Of a stretch of 64,000 nt of DNA, positions 24,253-32,824 are shown piece by piece. The stretch is from assembly GCA_050946115.1 (NCBI GenBank), contig JBMNUF010000005.1:1-64000 (forward strand), read 5' to 3'. This DNA is from CAYFRC01 sp050946115 (lineage in GTDB: Bacteria; Bacillota; Clostridia; Christensenellales; Aristaeellaceae). Each line of letters starts with the position of its first letter. The stretch's first letter is position 1. The translations under genes were made by a program, and so were the position numbers. Under the pieces are notes generated by a model that was given only the letters and a program-made list of their open reading frames with translations, made no database searches and was not told the DNA's origin.

Positions 24253-25788
24253 TTACCCCCGATCGCACAAAGGCGATACCTGTACGTCAAAGGGAAGCCG
24301 TTCAAGGATATCGCGCTGTACATCGATGCCCGGGTTGACTTCGACCAGTTCGAGCCCGTTTTCGGTCAGGCGAAACACGCAGCGCTCGGTCACATACAGC
24401 ACCCTATGCCCGCTTTTGATCGCCTGCCGCGCGGAAAAGCTTATGCTGGCGATCTCCTTCTTAAACTTCGGAATGCTTCCTTCGCTTTGAATGTATACAG
24501 TTCCGTCTTTCTCTATGGTTTCCAGCCCCTTGGCGTTAAAGGTCAAACAGAACACCACGGTCTTTGCGGCGGACGCTATGTTGGCAAACCCGCCGATCCC
24601 TGCAAATGTATTGGGCCCTCGATGGGAGTTGACATTGCCGAATCTGTCGACCTCCAACGCGCCCAGAAAGCAGATATCCAGCCCGCCGCCGTCATAAAAG
24701 TCGAACTGCATGGACATATGGTAGATCGCGTCGGCGCCGATCGTTGCGCCGAACGCATGGCCCGAGGCCGGCAATCCCCCGATTCCGCCCGATTCCACCG
24801 TCAGATTGATGTCCTTGATGATTCCTGATTTCGATGCGTACATCGCCACCCGCTCGGGAATGCCTATGCCGATATTGACCACGTCGCCGCACTTGAGCTC
24901 CCGAAGCGCGCGTTTCGCGATGATGTCAGCGGTGCTGTCGCTGCGGCTCATCAGTTTCGCATCATTCGCATGGATTCTTTCGAACCAATATTGCATGTGC
25001 GTGACCGGCACATGGATATCGCCGGACAATGTATGCATGGTCTTGCTTTTCGTCGTCGGCTCGCACACCACCACCGCATCCACCAATATGCCGGGGACAA
25101 TCACGTTCCACGGACGGCCGAATGCATGGCTGACGCGATCCACTTGGACGATCACCTTCCCGTTGTTCGCCTTGGTCGCCTGGGCTACCGAAAGCGCATC
25201 CACCGTTACCCATTCGTTTTCAAACGAGATGTTCCCGTTCGGGTCTACCGAAGTGCCTTTGATAATCGCAATGTCAAATTTCGGCAGTTTATAGAAGAGA
25301 TATTCGTCGTCTTCAACGGTCACCACGCGTACCAGGCTGTCATCTTTCGAGATATCGTTTATCCCGGGGCCTTCGACACGCGGGTCGGCGAATATCCCCA
25401 ACCCCACCTTGGAAAGACAACCCGCTTGTCCCGCAGCCTGCGCTCTGATGGCGTGTGAAATCGCGCCCATCGGGAGATTATAGGCTTCGAGTGCATTCTG
25501 CATCACCAGTCGGCCGGTGCTGACCATGCTGCCATAGTGGCCGGATATGATTTTGCGCACCGCGCCCGCAGCGATATACGGTTCGCCCAGCCGATTCTCG
25601 TCCCACATGCCGAATCCGGACTGGGTGACCAAGGTGAGATTGTTGGGAGAACCCGTCTCCCGAAACCGATCGTATATCGCCTTATGTATCTCCTCGGCGT
25701 TGGAAAGGGCGAGAAACGCATTGACGCACACGCAGTCGCCATCCCGAATCATCCCCGCCGCCTGTTTGGCATCCATGATCTGAAACAT
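24253..25788 (-). CDS. Acyl-CoA:acetate/3-ketoacid CoA-transferase (fused alpha-beta, YdiF-like)
   Basis: 511-residue class I CoA-transferase in which the two usual subunits are joined. The N-terminal half carries GDCVCVNAFLALSNAEEIH and the SGHYGS region; the C-terminal half carries GDVVNIGIGIPERVA and the catalytic-Glu motif NLTVESGGIGG near 335. Such enzymes move CoA between short-chain acids (for example acetate, propionate, butyrate or lactate) during fermentation. The ATG at 25788 follows GGGAGGTG. It is separated from the glycosidase gene upstream by the terminator-like repeat B, so it is probably read from its own weak promoter. The exact acid pair is not predictable. Confidence 0.86.
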   Translation of the reverse strand: MFQIMDAKQAAGMIRDGDCVCVNAFLALSNAEEIHKAIYDRFRETGSPNNLTLVTQSGFGMWDENRLGEPYIAAGAVRKIISGHYGSMVSTGRLVMQNALEAYNLPMGAISHAIRAQAAGQAGCLSKVGLGIFADPRVEGPGINDISKDDSLVRVVTVEDDEYLFYKLPKFDIAIIKGTSVDPNGNISFENEWVTVDALSVAQATKANNGKVIVQVDRVSHAFGRPWNVIVPGILVDAVVVCEPTTKSKTMHTLSGDIHVPVTHMQYWFERIHANDAKLMSRSDSTADIIAKRALRELKCGDVVNIGIGIPERVAMYASKSGIIKDINLTVESGGIGGLPASGHAFGATIGADAIYHMSMQFDFYDGGGLDICFLGALEVDRFGNVNSHRGPNTFAGIGGFANIASAAKTVVFCLTFNAKGLETIEKDGTVYIQSEGSIPKFKKEIASISFSARQAIKSGHRVLYVTERCVFRLTENGLELVEVNPGIDVQRDILERLPFDVQVSPLCDRG

Positions 25789-25888
25789 ATGTACGCACCT
25801 CCCGATCGTTTTTTCCGCAACAGCGCTTCCAATGATATAGCCGACGGCTTTCCGAGGGATTCGCCCGGCAGCGGCCTTGCCTGCCTTT

Positions 25889-25970
25889 CAAAAGGAATAC
25901 TCCCCGTCCGTTCAGGGGCGGGGAGAAAAGCCACCATCAATGTCGTTTTCGGAAAGATACCACTTTCCCG
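25889..25970 (-). repeat. Terminator-like repeat, copy B
   Basis: Second copy of the element at 23941-24021, in the same orientation, beginning five bases after the glycosidase stop. The perfect CTCCCCGCCCC...GGACGGGGAG-type stem and TATTCCTTTT tail make it a good terminator for the second importer operon. Confidence 0.75.
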
Positions 25971-25974
25971 AACG

Positions 25975-27405
25975 TTACCTGTATTCGGGAATCCAGCCCT
26001 TGTGCGCCTCGATGAGTTCGTCGCACATGGCGACGATGTCGTCGATGGACAATTCGCTCGCCGTATGCGGGTCGAGCAGCGCGGCCTGATAGATATACTC
26101 CTTCTTCAGCGTGCGCGCGGCCTCGATGGTCAGAAGATGCACGTTGATGTTCGTGCGGTTGAGCGCGGCGCACTGCTCGGGCAGATCCCCTACGTAGCAG
26201 GGATTGACGCCCGACATATCCACCATGCACGGCACCTCGACGCAGGCGTTGCGCGGCAGGTTCGTGATGAGCCCGGTATTCATGACGTTTCCGCCGATCT
26301 TGGTGGGAATGCCGGTCTCCATCGCCTCCATGATGTAGCTCGCGTATTCGCCGGAGCGCTTGTGCGTGAGCAGCGGGTTCTCCGTCAGGCTCTTGCGCTG
26401 CTTCTCCCACTGCTCGATCTGAAGGACGCAGCGGCGCGGATATTCGTCCAGCGGTATGTTCCAGCGGTCGATGAGCTCGGGGTATTTGCTCTTGATGAAA
26501 TACGGCGTGTACTCCGCGTTGTGCTCGGAGGACTCGGTGATGTAGTAGCCAAAGCGGTTCATCAGCTCCAGCCGCACCATGTCGCCGTGCTTGCCCTCCT
26601 TCTCGTAGAGGTCGTAGCCCGCGCGAATATACTGTATGTATTCCTCGGGCAGGTCCGGATGCGCCTTCATAATGCCCGCGATGAACTCCTCAAACGGAGG
26701 CTGCGGGAGCTTGCCCTGATTCTTGAGCAACGCGCGCCGCTTGATCTCGGGATAGAGGTCTACCCCGTTCTTTTTGCATTCCAACAGCCACGCCTGGTGG
26801 TTGATGCCGGCGATCTTCCACTCGACGGAACCGTCGTATTCCATGCCCAGCTCGTGCAGGAGCGTGGAGCAGCAGACCTGTACGCTGTGGCACAGGCCGA
26901 CCGTCTTGACGTTCGTCATGGTGAGCATCGCGCCCGTCAGCATCGCCATCGGGTTGGTGTAGTTCAAAAGCCATGCATTGGGGCATACTTCTTCCATGTC
27001 GCGCGCGAAATCGAGCATGACGGGGATGGTGCGCAGGGCGCGGAAGATGCCGCCGATGCCCAGGGTGTCGGCGATGGTCTGCCTGAGGCCGTATTTCTTC
27101 GGAATCTCAAAGTCGATGATGGTGCAGGGATCGTACCCGCCGACCTGGATCGCGTTGACCACGTACTTCGCGCCGCGAAGCGCTGCCTTGCGGTTTTCCA
27201 CGCCCAAATAGGATTCGATCTTCGCCTTGTTTCCGTTGTTGCGGTTGATCGCGTTCAGCATCATTTCCGATTCGGAAAGCCGCGTCGCGTCGATGTCGTA
27301 CAGCGCGATGGTGCTCTCCTCGAGCGCGGGCGTCATCATGCTGTCGCCGAGCACGTTCTTGGCAAAAACCGTGGAGCCTGCGCCCATAAAAGTAATCTTT
27401 GGCAT
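25975..27405 (-). CDS. Family 4 glycosidase, alpha-galactosidase (MelA) type
   Basis: 476-residue NAD- and Mn-dependent glycosidase. N-terminal Rossmann KITFMGAGSTVFAKNVLGD, NYTNPMAMLTGAM near 145 and the family switch GLCHSVQ near 165-171 are visible; the CHSV form of this motif goes with alpha-galactosidases, while phospho-glycosidases have CDMP or CNVP. WKIAGINHQAWLL near 200 carries a conserved His. The ATG at 27405 follows GGAAAGGAAGG. Last gene of the operon with two permeases and a binding protein, so the imported sugar is probably an alpha-galactoside. Family 4 members act in the cytoplasm; no signal peptide is seen. Confidence 0.9.
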   Translation of the reverse strand: MPKITFMGAGSTVFAKNVLGDSMMTPALEESTIALYDIDATRLSESEMMLNAINRNNGNKAKIESYLGVENRKAALRGAKYVVNAIQVGGYDPCTIIDFEIPKKYGLRQTIADTLGIGGIFRALRTIPVMLDFARDMEEVCPNAWLLNYTNPMAMLTGAMLTMTNVKTVGLCHSVQVCCSTLLHELGMEYDGSVEWKIAGINHQAWLLECKKNGVDLYPEIKRRALLKNQGKLPQPPFEEFIAGIMKAHPDLPEEYIQYIRAGYDLYEKEGKHGDMVRLELMNRFGYYITESSEHNAEYTPYFIKSKYPELIDRWNIPLDEYPRRCVLQIEQWEKQRKSLTENPLLTHKRSGEYASYIMEAMETGIPTKIGGNVMNTGLITNLPRNACVEVPCMVDMSGVNPCYVGDLPEQCAALNRTNINVHLLTIEAARTLKKEYIYQAALLDPHTASELSIDDIVAMCDELIEAHKGWIPEYR

Positions 27406-27425
27406 AAAAATCCTTCCTTTCCGTA

Positions 27426-28349
27426 TCAACCCTTGATCGCGCCGATCATGACGCCCTTGACGAAGTATTTCTGCAGGAACGGGTAGATGACCAGGATCGG
27501 AACCGTAGAGATCATGACCATGCAGTACTTGACCAATTCCCTGTCAAACGCCTCGGAGGACTGGCTCGTGACGTCCTGCGCCACGGATGCGTCCGTCTCC
27601 TCGATGAGCACCTCGCGCAGGAACATCTGAAGCGGCCAGAAGACCTTGTTGCGGATGAACATCATCGCGGGATACCAGCTGTTCCAGTAGCCCACGCCGT
27701 AGTACATCGCGATGACGGCGATGACGGCGGTGGAAAGCGGGATGATGACATGGAAGAAGATCTGTACCTCGTTCGCACCGTCCAGCAGCGCCGCCTCCTC
27801 CAGCGAATCGGGAATTCCCAAGAAGAAGGTGCGCATGATGATGAGGTTATAGCTCGAGACCAGATACGGCAGCACGAACGAGAAGGGCGTATTGTAAATG
27901 CCGATCCATCGCACGACGAAGAACATCGGGATGATGCCGCCGGAGAAGAACATCGTCACCAAAATCATCTTCATCGCGAAGCCGCGCAGGAAGAAGTATT
28001 TCCGCGACACGCAGAACGCGCCCAGCATGGTGACGAAGAGGGAGCCGAGCGTGCCCAAGATGACGTACAGCACCGTATTCCTGAAGCCGATCGGGATGCC
28101 GACGTTCTTAAACGCCATCTGATAGCCGTGGATCGTATAGGGCTTGATCGGCAGCAGCAGCGGCTCGGTATTTGCCAAGATCGATTTCGCATCCGAAAAG
28201 GACGCCATGGCGCAGTAGTACAGGGGATACAGCGCGATGAACATAAACACGGTCATGAGAAAATAGATGAGAATGTCCACGAGCTTATCGCCGACCGTCG
28301 TTCTGATCTTGTTTTCCCTGCGGATTTTGGATGTGATATTTTGTGCCAT
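27426..28349 (-). CDS. Sugar ABC transporter permease, LplC/YtcP type
   Basis: 307-residue permease with six helices: first FLMTVFMFIALYPLYYCAMA, the loop FSDAKSIL, EAA loop EEAALLDGANEVQIFFHVII near 210-230, and C-terminal YFVKGVMIGAIKG. The LplC-type signature is the PYTIHGYQMAFKN segment after helix 1. The ATG at 28349 is preceded by AGGGAGG at the right distance; the ATG three codons earlier is too close. The stop lies 20 bases before the glycosidase start. Oligosaccharide import is inferred. Confidence 0.92.
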   Translation of the reverse strand: MAQNITSKIRRENKIRTTVGDKLVDILIYFLMTVFMFIALYPLYYCAMASFSDAKSILANTEPLLLPIKPYTIHGYQMAFKNVGIPIGFRNTVLYVILGTLGSLFVTMLGAFCVSRKYFFLRGFAMKMILVTMFFSGGIIPMFFVVRWIGIYNTPFSFVLPYLVSSYNLIIMRTFFLGIPDSLEEAALLDGANEVQIFFHVIIPLSTAVIAVIAMYYGVGYWNSWYPAMMFIRNKVFWPLQMFLREVLIEETDASVAQDVTSQSSEAFDRELVKYCMVMISTVPILVIYPFLQKYFVKGVMIGAIKG

Positions 28350-28364
28350 TTGCCGCATCCTCCC

Positions 28365-29327
28365 TTACCACAGACTGTTCTCCGTCACCCTCGCGGAGAT
28401 AATGTTCGCCGAAACGAGCAGGACGATGTTTACGGCGGAGTTCATAAGCCCTACAGCCGTAGAGTACGAATACTGCATGCGCGTCATACCCATGCGGTAG
28501 ACGTAGGTGGAGATGACGTCCGCGGTCTCATAAATCATTTCGTTGTACAGCAGGTAGATCTTGTCCCAGCCCAGGGACATCAGGCTTCCGATGCGCATGA
28601 TGAGAAGGATTACGACCGTCGGCAAGATGCCGGGCAGCGTCACGTTCCACATCTGCTGCCATCTGCCTGCGCCGTCCACGGTCGCGGCCTCGTACAACGA
28701 CGCATCGATCGCCGTCAGCGCGGCGAAATAGATGATCGATTCCCAGCCGAGCTCCTGCCAAATGTTCATACCGATATATAGCGGCTTGAAATACCGCGCA
28801 ACGGAGAACAGGTTTTTCTGCGGCACTCCGAAAACGCCCAACATCCTCGTGATGAGACCGTTGCCCCGGCAGAACGTGATCATCAGGTAGCACACGATGA
28901 CGGTGGATACGAAGTGGGGCATGTATGTGACGGTCTGGACGACCTTTCGGAACGCGACAGACTTGCATTCGTTCAAAAGGAGCGCGAAGATGATGGGCAG
29001 CGGCGACGCGAATACCAACATGCCGAGGTTGATGCCCAGCGTATTTCGGAGGACGCGCCACAGGTAGGGGCTTTCGATAAATTCCCGAAACTGCGCAAGC
29101 CCCACCCATTTGCTGCCGAATATGCCCAGCATGGGCTTGAAGTCCTTAAAGGCGATGATTACGCCGTACATCGGCCAGTAATGGAAAATGACATAATAGG
29201 CCAAAACCGGCAGAAACATGATATAGAGCCACGGATGCCCCTTCATGTTGTCCCAGAGACGGGAGAACCAGTTCCGCTCCTTGTAACCGACGCGGATCGG
29301 AAGGTTTTGGGTGTTTGTCCGGTTCAT
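28365..29327 (-). CDS. Sugar ABC transporter permease, LplB type
   Basis: 320-residue partner permease. First helix LYIMFLPVLAYYVIFHYWP, followed by the LplB-type MYGVIIAFKDFKP, and an EAA-like loop ATVDGAGRWQQMWNVTLPG near 235-253. The ATG follows AAAGGGGGAGC. It is 15 bases before the next permease and about 140 bases behind the binding-protein gene, with a hairpin in the gap. Confidence 0.92.
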   Translation of the reverse strand: MNRTNTQNLPIRVGYKERNWFSRLWDNMKGHPWLYIMFLPVLAYYVIFHYWPMYGVIIAFKDFKPMLGIFGSKWVGLAQFREFIESPYLWRVLRNTLGINLGMLVFASPLPIIFALLLNECKSVAFRKVVQTVTYMPHFVSTVIVCYLMITFCRGNGLITRMLGVFGVPQKNLFSVARYFKPLYIGMNIWQELGWESIIYFAALTAIDASLYEAATVDGAGRWQQMWNVTLPGILPTVVILLIMRIGSLMSLGWDKIYLLYNEMIYETADVISTYVYRMGMTRMQYSYSTAVGLMNSAVNIVLLVSANIISARVTENSLW

Positions 29328-29415
29328 GCTGCTCCCCCTTTGTACGAGGTAGTTTGATGCGTCAACGAGAAATTCTCCCTCAGGCCCCCTCCGCGCCGGG
29401 GAGGGAATTTGGAAA

Positions 29416-29449
29416 GCCGCAGGGATCCGGCAAAGCGAACCCCTGCGGC
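29416..29449 (-). terminator. Intercistronic hairpin after the second binding protein
   Basis: 9-bp perfect stem (29416-29424 with 29441-29449); a second GC stem around 29371-29409 follows. It lies between binding protein and permeases as in the first and third importer operons and probably tunes their ratio. Confidence 0.6.
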
Positions 29450-29470
29450 GGAAATCAGCCTACGCGGCGT

Positions 29471-31120
29471 TTAACGGGCCCAGTAGCGGTCCGTGGCAGC
29501 CTGCTGGATGTCGATCCAATCCTGCAGACCCATGCCGTACAGCTCCTGTACGTAGCCGTCCCAGTTGTCGATGGAATCTTCGCCGAAGATGATGTTGTAG
29601 ATCTTCTCCCAAATGAAGCTCTCGATGTTGGTCCTGATCGGGGCCTGCTTCTGGGATTCCTCAGCGGTCAGAGAGATGCAGGAGGGAACGGTGCGGACGT
29701 TGGTCGCGTTCTTCGTCCAGGCTTCCCAGCACTGCTCGTTGCTCTCGTCGCCGTACTGCATGTACTCCATCTCGGAGGCGTACTCGGAGGAGAGGTTCTG
29801 AATGGTGTAGATGTAGCGGATGGAGTTGTACTCAAGTTCCGGGTTGTGCAGCATGTAGTCGGAGAACTGGCGGGTGCCGTCCTCGTTCGTCCAGTGGATG
29901 GTCACGACCTCGCCCTTTTCGGGGTGGAGCATGTCGATGGACTCGGTGGGCCCGAAGACCATCAGCTCGGTGCCTTCATAGCTGTACAGCCAGTCGAGCG
30001 CCTTAAAGGATTCGACGGGGTTGGGGTTGGTCGTGGAGATGCCCCAATACATGCCGTTGGTGCCGTTTTCGATGGGCTTGCAGAAGGGGTTCTCCGCGCC
30101 GATGGAGTCCTCGTCCTTTGCGAGTTCGGTCATGCCCAGGAGGTTGAAGTCCTCGCCGCAGGCGGCCTTGCCGACAGCGATGTCTTCCTGCGTCTCCCAG
30201 TTGCCGATGGCGACGACCGCGGAGCGGCCGCTCGTCACCATGGCCTCCGCGTCGGAGTGCGTACGGGAGATGCAGTCCTCATCGAACAGGCCCTCGTTAT
30301 ACCAGGCGTTCATCATGAGCATCCAGTCCTTGTACGCGGGCTCGAGCATGGCGTAGGTGACCTTGCCGTCTTCGCCGATCATCATGCCGTTGGTGGTGAT
30401 GCCCAGGTGGTTGGAGAAGAACGCGCTGGAATAGTACCAGGAGTTGAGCTGCTCAAGGGCGATCGGGATCTCGACGAGCCCCGCTTCCTTCATGGCGACC
30501 ATCGCATCGTGGAACTGATCGACGGTTTCGGGCATATCCAGCCCGAGCTTGTCCAGAAGGTCCTCGCGGATGACCATGCCGGCGTGCTGCATGCCGAGCA
30601 CCGGCACGCGCTGAGACGCCGCGCCGAAGCGATACATGCCGCTGTCGGTCATGAAGTTCTTTTCCGCCTGCGCGTCCCAGTTCTTGTGCGCCTCGACCAG
30701 GTAGTGGTAGCCGTACTTTTCGATGTACTCGTTCAGGTTCAGCAGGATGCCGTCATTGATCGCGCCTTCGATGCCGCCGGCATAGTAGGAATTCCAGTTG
30801 CCGGTGATCCAGATATCGGGCAGGTCGCCGGAGGCGATGGTGCTGTTGAAGAACGATCCGTCATCGTTCGTCGGCGGATGGATAAACGTGAAATCCATGC
30901 CGGTGGCCTCTTCCCAACCCAGGATGGCGACGTGCTCATCGTAGCTCAGGTAGGCCTTTTCGTAGCCGGTCTCGGTCGACATGTAGACGACGAGCTGCGG
31001 AACGGATCCGTCGGAAATGGGCATGTCGTAGGGTTCCGGAATGTCATAAATGGCAAGTCCGGAGAGGCTCGTCATGGCGAGCATGACGACCAGCAGAAGA
31101 GAAACCAGGGTCTTCTTCAT
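29471..31120 (-). CDS. Sugar ABC transporter, large extracellular binding protein
   Basis: 549-residue solute-binding protein of the LplA/family 1 large type that partners LplB/LplC permeases. Signal peptide MKKTLVSLLLVVMLAMTSLS, with no lipobox Cys; cleavage near GLAIYD is likely. Typical features are the early EATGMDFTFIHPP segment, SGDLPDIWITGNW near 108-120 and MYRFGAASQRVPVLG near 170. The C-terminus ATDRYWAR is common in this family. ATG follows AAGGAGGTACC. First gene of an operon with two permeases and the family 4 glycosidase. Confidence 0.92.
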   Translation of the reverse strand: MKKTLVSLLLVVMLAMTSLSGLAIYDIPEPYDMPISDGSVPQLVVYMSTETGYEKAYLSYDEHVAILGWEEATGMDFTFIHPPTNDDGSFFNSTIASGDLPDIWITGNWNSYYAGGIEGAINDGILLNLNEYIEKYGYHYLVEAHKNWDAQAEKNFMTDSGMYRFGAASQRVPVLGMQHAGMVIREDLLDKLGLDMPETVDQFHDAMVAMKEAGLVEIPIALEQLNSWYYSSAFFSNHLGITTNGMMIGEDGKVTYAMLEPAYKDWMLMMNAWYNEGLFDEDCISRTHSDAEAMVTSGRSAVVAIGNWETQEDIAVGKAACGEDFNLLGMTELAKDEDSIGAENPFCKPIENGTNGMYWGISTTNPNPVESFKALDWLYSYEGTELMVFGPTESIDMLHPEKGEVVTIHWTNEDGTRQFSDYMLHNPELEYNSIRYIYTIQNLSSEYASEMEYMQYGDESNEQCWEAWTKNATNVRTVPSCISLTAEESQKQAPIRTNIESFIWEKIYNIIFGEDSIDNWDGYVQELYGMGLQDWIDIQQAATDRYWAR

Positions 31121-31212
31121 AACGGGGGTACCTCCTTACGTTTTATCCTAAAGCCCGCAGGCGATAGGCACTCTTTCGCGGCGCGGATGCACATCGCACG
31201 CCCCTTTTCTTA

Positions 31213-31241
31213 ATTCTATACGTTTTTCACTGTTTTGTAAA
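31213..31241 (-). promoter_or_regulatory. Promoter of the second sugar ABC operon
   Basis: TTTACA (31241-31236) and TAGAAT (31218-31213) on the minus strand, 17-base spacer. The leader to the start is about 85 bases. It sits in an AT-rich divergent region. Confidence 0.65.
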
Positions 31242-31290
31242 GCACTATTTTGTACGAAAAAACTAATTCACAATTATTTTACACTCTATT

Positions 31291-31320
31291 TCACCATTTG
31301 TGCGCCCGATATGTTATAAT
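31291..31320 (+). promoter_or_regulatory. Promoter of the RCC1 lipoprotein gene
   Basis: A perfect TATAAT (31315-31320) with a poor -35 TCACCA (31291-31296), spacer 18 bases, 44 bases before the start. Confidence 0.55.
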
Positions 31321-31364
31321 GGCGGTAACCTGAGGCAGATTACTCAAAGGGGGTTTTCTTCATC

Positions 31365-32717
31365 ATGAAATACGATTTCCGTATCCTGCTCGCGCTGCTT
31401 CTCGCGCTCGCGCTCGTCGCCCTTTCCGGCTGTGGCGGCGGTCCTTCCGAACCTGTCGCGACCGAGGCGCCCGCAGTTACCGAAGAGGCAACCGCAACCG
31501 AAGAGCCCGCAACAACCGAAGAGGCAACCGCCGCCGAGACGGAAGGCAGCGAATCTTCGGACGGTGCCGCAACCGAAGGCGGCGAGGAAGAAGCTGCGGC
31601 CGAACCCGCCGCGACGAAAAAACCGCTCAACGAGGACAGCTCCGTCTCCACGACGACGGTGGACGACTACGGCTGGACGAGCCTCGCCTGCGGCTACGAC
31701 TACGTGATGGCGCTGCAGTCCGACGGCAGGCTCTGCGGCTGGGGCAGAAACAACTACGGGCAGGTCGGCAGCGGCACATACAAGGAGCCCGAGGTCAGGG
31801 CGGTGCAGCCCGTGCTCGAAAACATCACGGACATTTCCACGGGCGAATACCATTCCTGCGCCATCTGCACGGACGGCCAGATGTATATTTGGGGCAACAA
31901 CCACTCCGGGCGCCTCGGCGACGGCACGACCGGCGGGAGAACCACACCCACGCTCAACACCACGCTCGTGGCGACCGGCGAAAAGATCGTGCAGATCGCC
32001 CCCGGCACTTCCTCCACCTTCGCCATCGCCGCCGACGGCACGCTGTACGCCTTCGGCAGCAACAACAAGGGGCAGTTGGGCTCCGCGAACAAGGAAGAAC
32101 TCACCCCCGTCGCCGTCTTGGAAGACGTCGCAAACGTTTGGTCCGAGGGCGAATTCTCCGTGGCGATCAAGACGGACGGCACCATCTGGGCGACAGGCAA
32201 CAACAAGAGGGGCCAGCTCGGAACGGGAGACACCGAAGCGCGCAAGGAATGGACGCAGATCACTTCGATTTCGGACGTCGCCTCCTTCGCACTCGGCGAG
32301 GAATTCTCCCTCGCGCTGAAAAACGACGGGACGCTTTGGGCGGTCGGCAACAACAAAAACGGCCAGCTCGGCATCGGCAGCGACGAAAAGAGCATCACCG
32401 AATGGACGCAGGTCGCGCAGGACGTCGCGTTTGCCTTCGCCGGCACCGAAACGGGCGGCATGGTCAAAACCGACGGCACGCTCTGGATGTGGGGCTGCAA
32501 CAAGTTCGGGCAGGTCGGCGACGGCACCACGGAAAACCGTTTCTCCCCCGTCCAAATCATGGAAGGCGCGAAAATGGCGGATGGCGGCGTGAGCCACACC
32601 GCCGCGCTGAAGGCCGACGGCAGCATCTGGGTATGGGGTTCCAACCAGTACTATCAGCTCTGCGACGGCACGCGCGTCAACAGCACCACGCCCAAAATGG
32701 TCGTGACAAACGACTAA
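31365..32717 (+). CDS. Surface lipoprotein with RCC1-type beta-propeller
   Basis: 450 residues. A lipoprotein signal ends in LVALSGCGGG, giving a lipidated Cys near residue 24. A Thr/Glu/Ala-rich flexible linker follows to about 95. The rest is seven tandem repeats of about 50 residues, each built as xALKxDGTLWxxGxNxxGQLGxGT, which is the RCC1 (regulator of chromosome condensation) repeat and predicts a seven-bladed propeller displayed outside the cell. RCC1-repeat proteins in bacteria are mostly uncharacterised and often bind ligands or proteins. The ATG follows AAAGGGGG. Single gene between a divergent importer operon and a strong terminator. No enzymatic motif is seen. Confidence 0.9.
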   Translation: MKYDFRILLALLLALALVALSGCGGGPSEPVATEAPAVTEEATATEEPATTEEATAAETEGSESSDGAATEGGEEEAAAEPAATKKPLNEDSSVSTTTVDDYGWTSLACGYDYVMALQSDGRLCGWGRNNYGQVGSGTYKEPEVRAVQPVLENITDISTGEYHSCAICTDGQMYIWGNNHSGRLGDGTTGGRTTPTLNTTLVATGEKIVQIAPGTSSTFAIAADGTLYAFGSNNKGQLGSANKEELTPVAVLEDVANVWSEGEFSVAIKTDGTIWATGNNKRGQLGTGDTEARKEWTQITSISDVASFALGEEFSLALKNDGTLWAVGNNKNGQLGIGSDEKSITEWTQVAQDVAFAFAGTETGGMVKTDGTLWMWGCNKFGQVGDGTTENRFSPVQIMEGAKMADGGVSHTAALKADGSIWVWGSNQYYQLCDGTRVNSTTPKMVVTND

Positions 32718-32765
32718 GCGGTTACGGGCACAAGAAACACACGCCGAATAAAGCGATGCATAAAA

Positions 32766-32802
32766 CAGGTCTTCGGGCGCGAAACCCGAAGACCTGCTTT
32801 TT
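32766..32802. terminator. Strong bidirectional terminator
   Basis: Perfect 12-bp stem (32766-32777 with 32785-32796), 7-base loop, followed by C and a six-T run on the plus strand; the minus side has TTTTATG. It separates the convergent RCC1 and dehydrogenase genes. Confidence 0.9.
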
Positions 32803-32824
32803 TGTCATTTTGTGAGAAGCGTTA

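Noticed and set aside
23941..25970. Two repeat copies as a CRISPR-like array
   Set aside because: Only two copies, nearly 2 kb apart, with a gene between them and no cas genes; each forms hairpins with T-tails instead.
31430..31650. Thr/Glu/Ala-rich stretch as a frameshift artefact
   Set aside because: It follows a clean lipobox and precedes in-frame RCC1 repeats; such linkers are common in surface lipoproteins.
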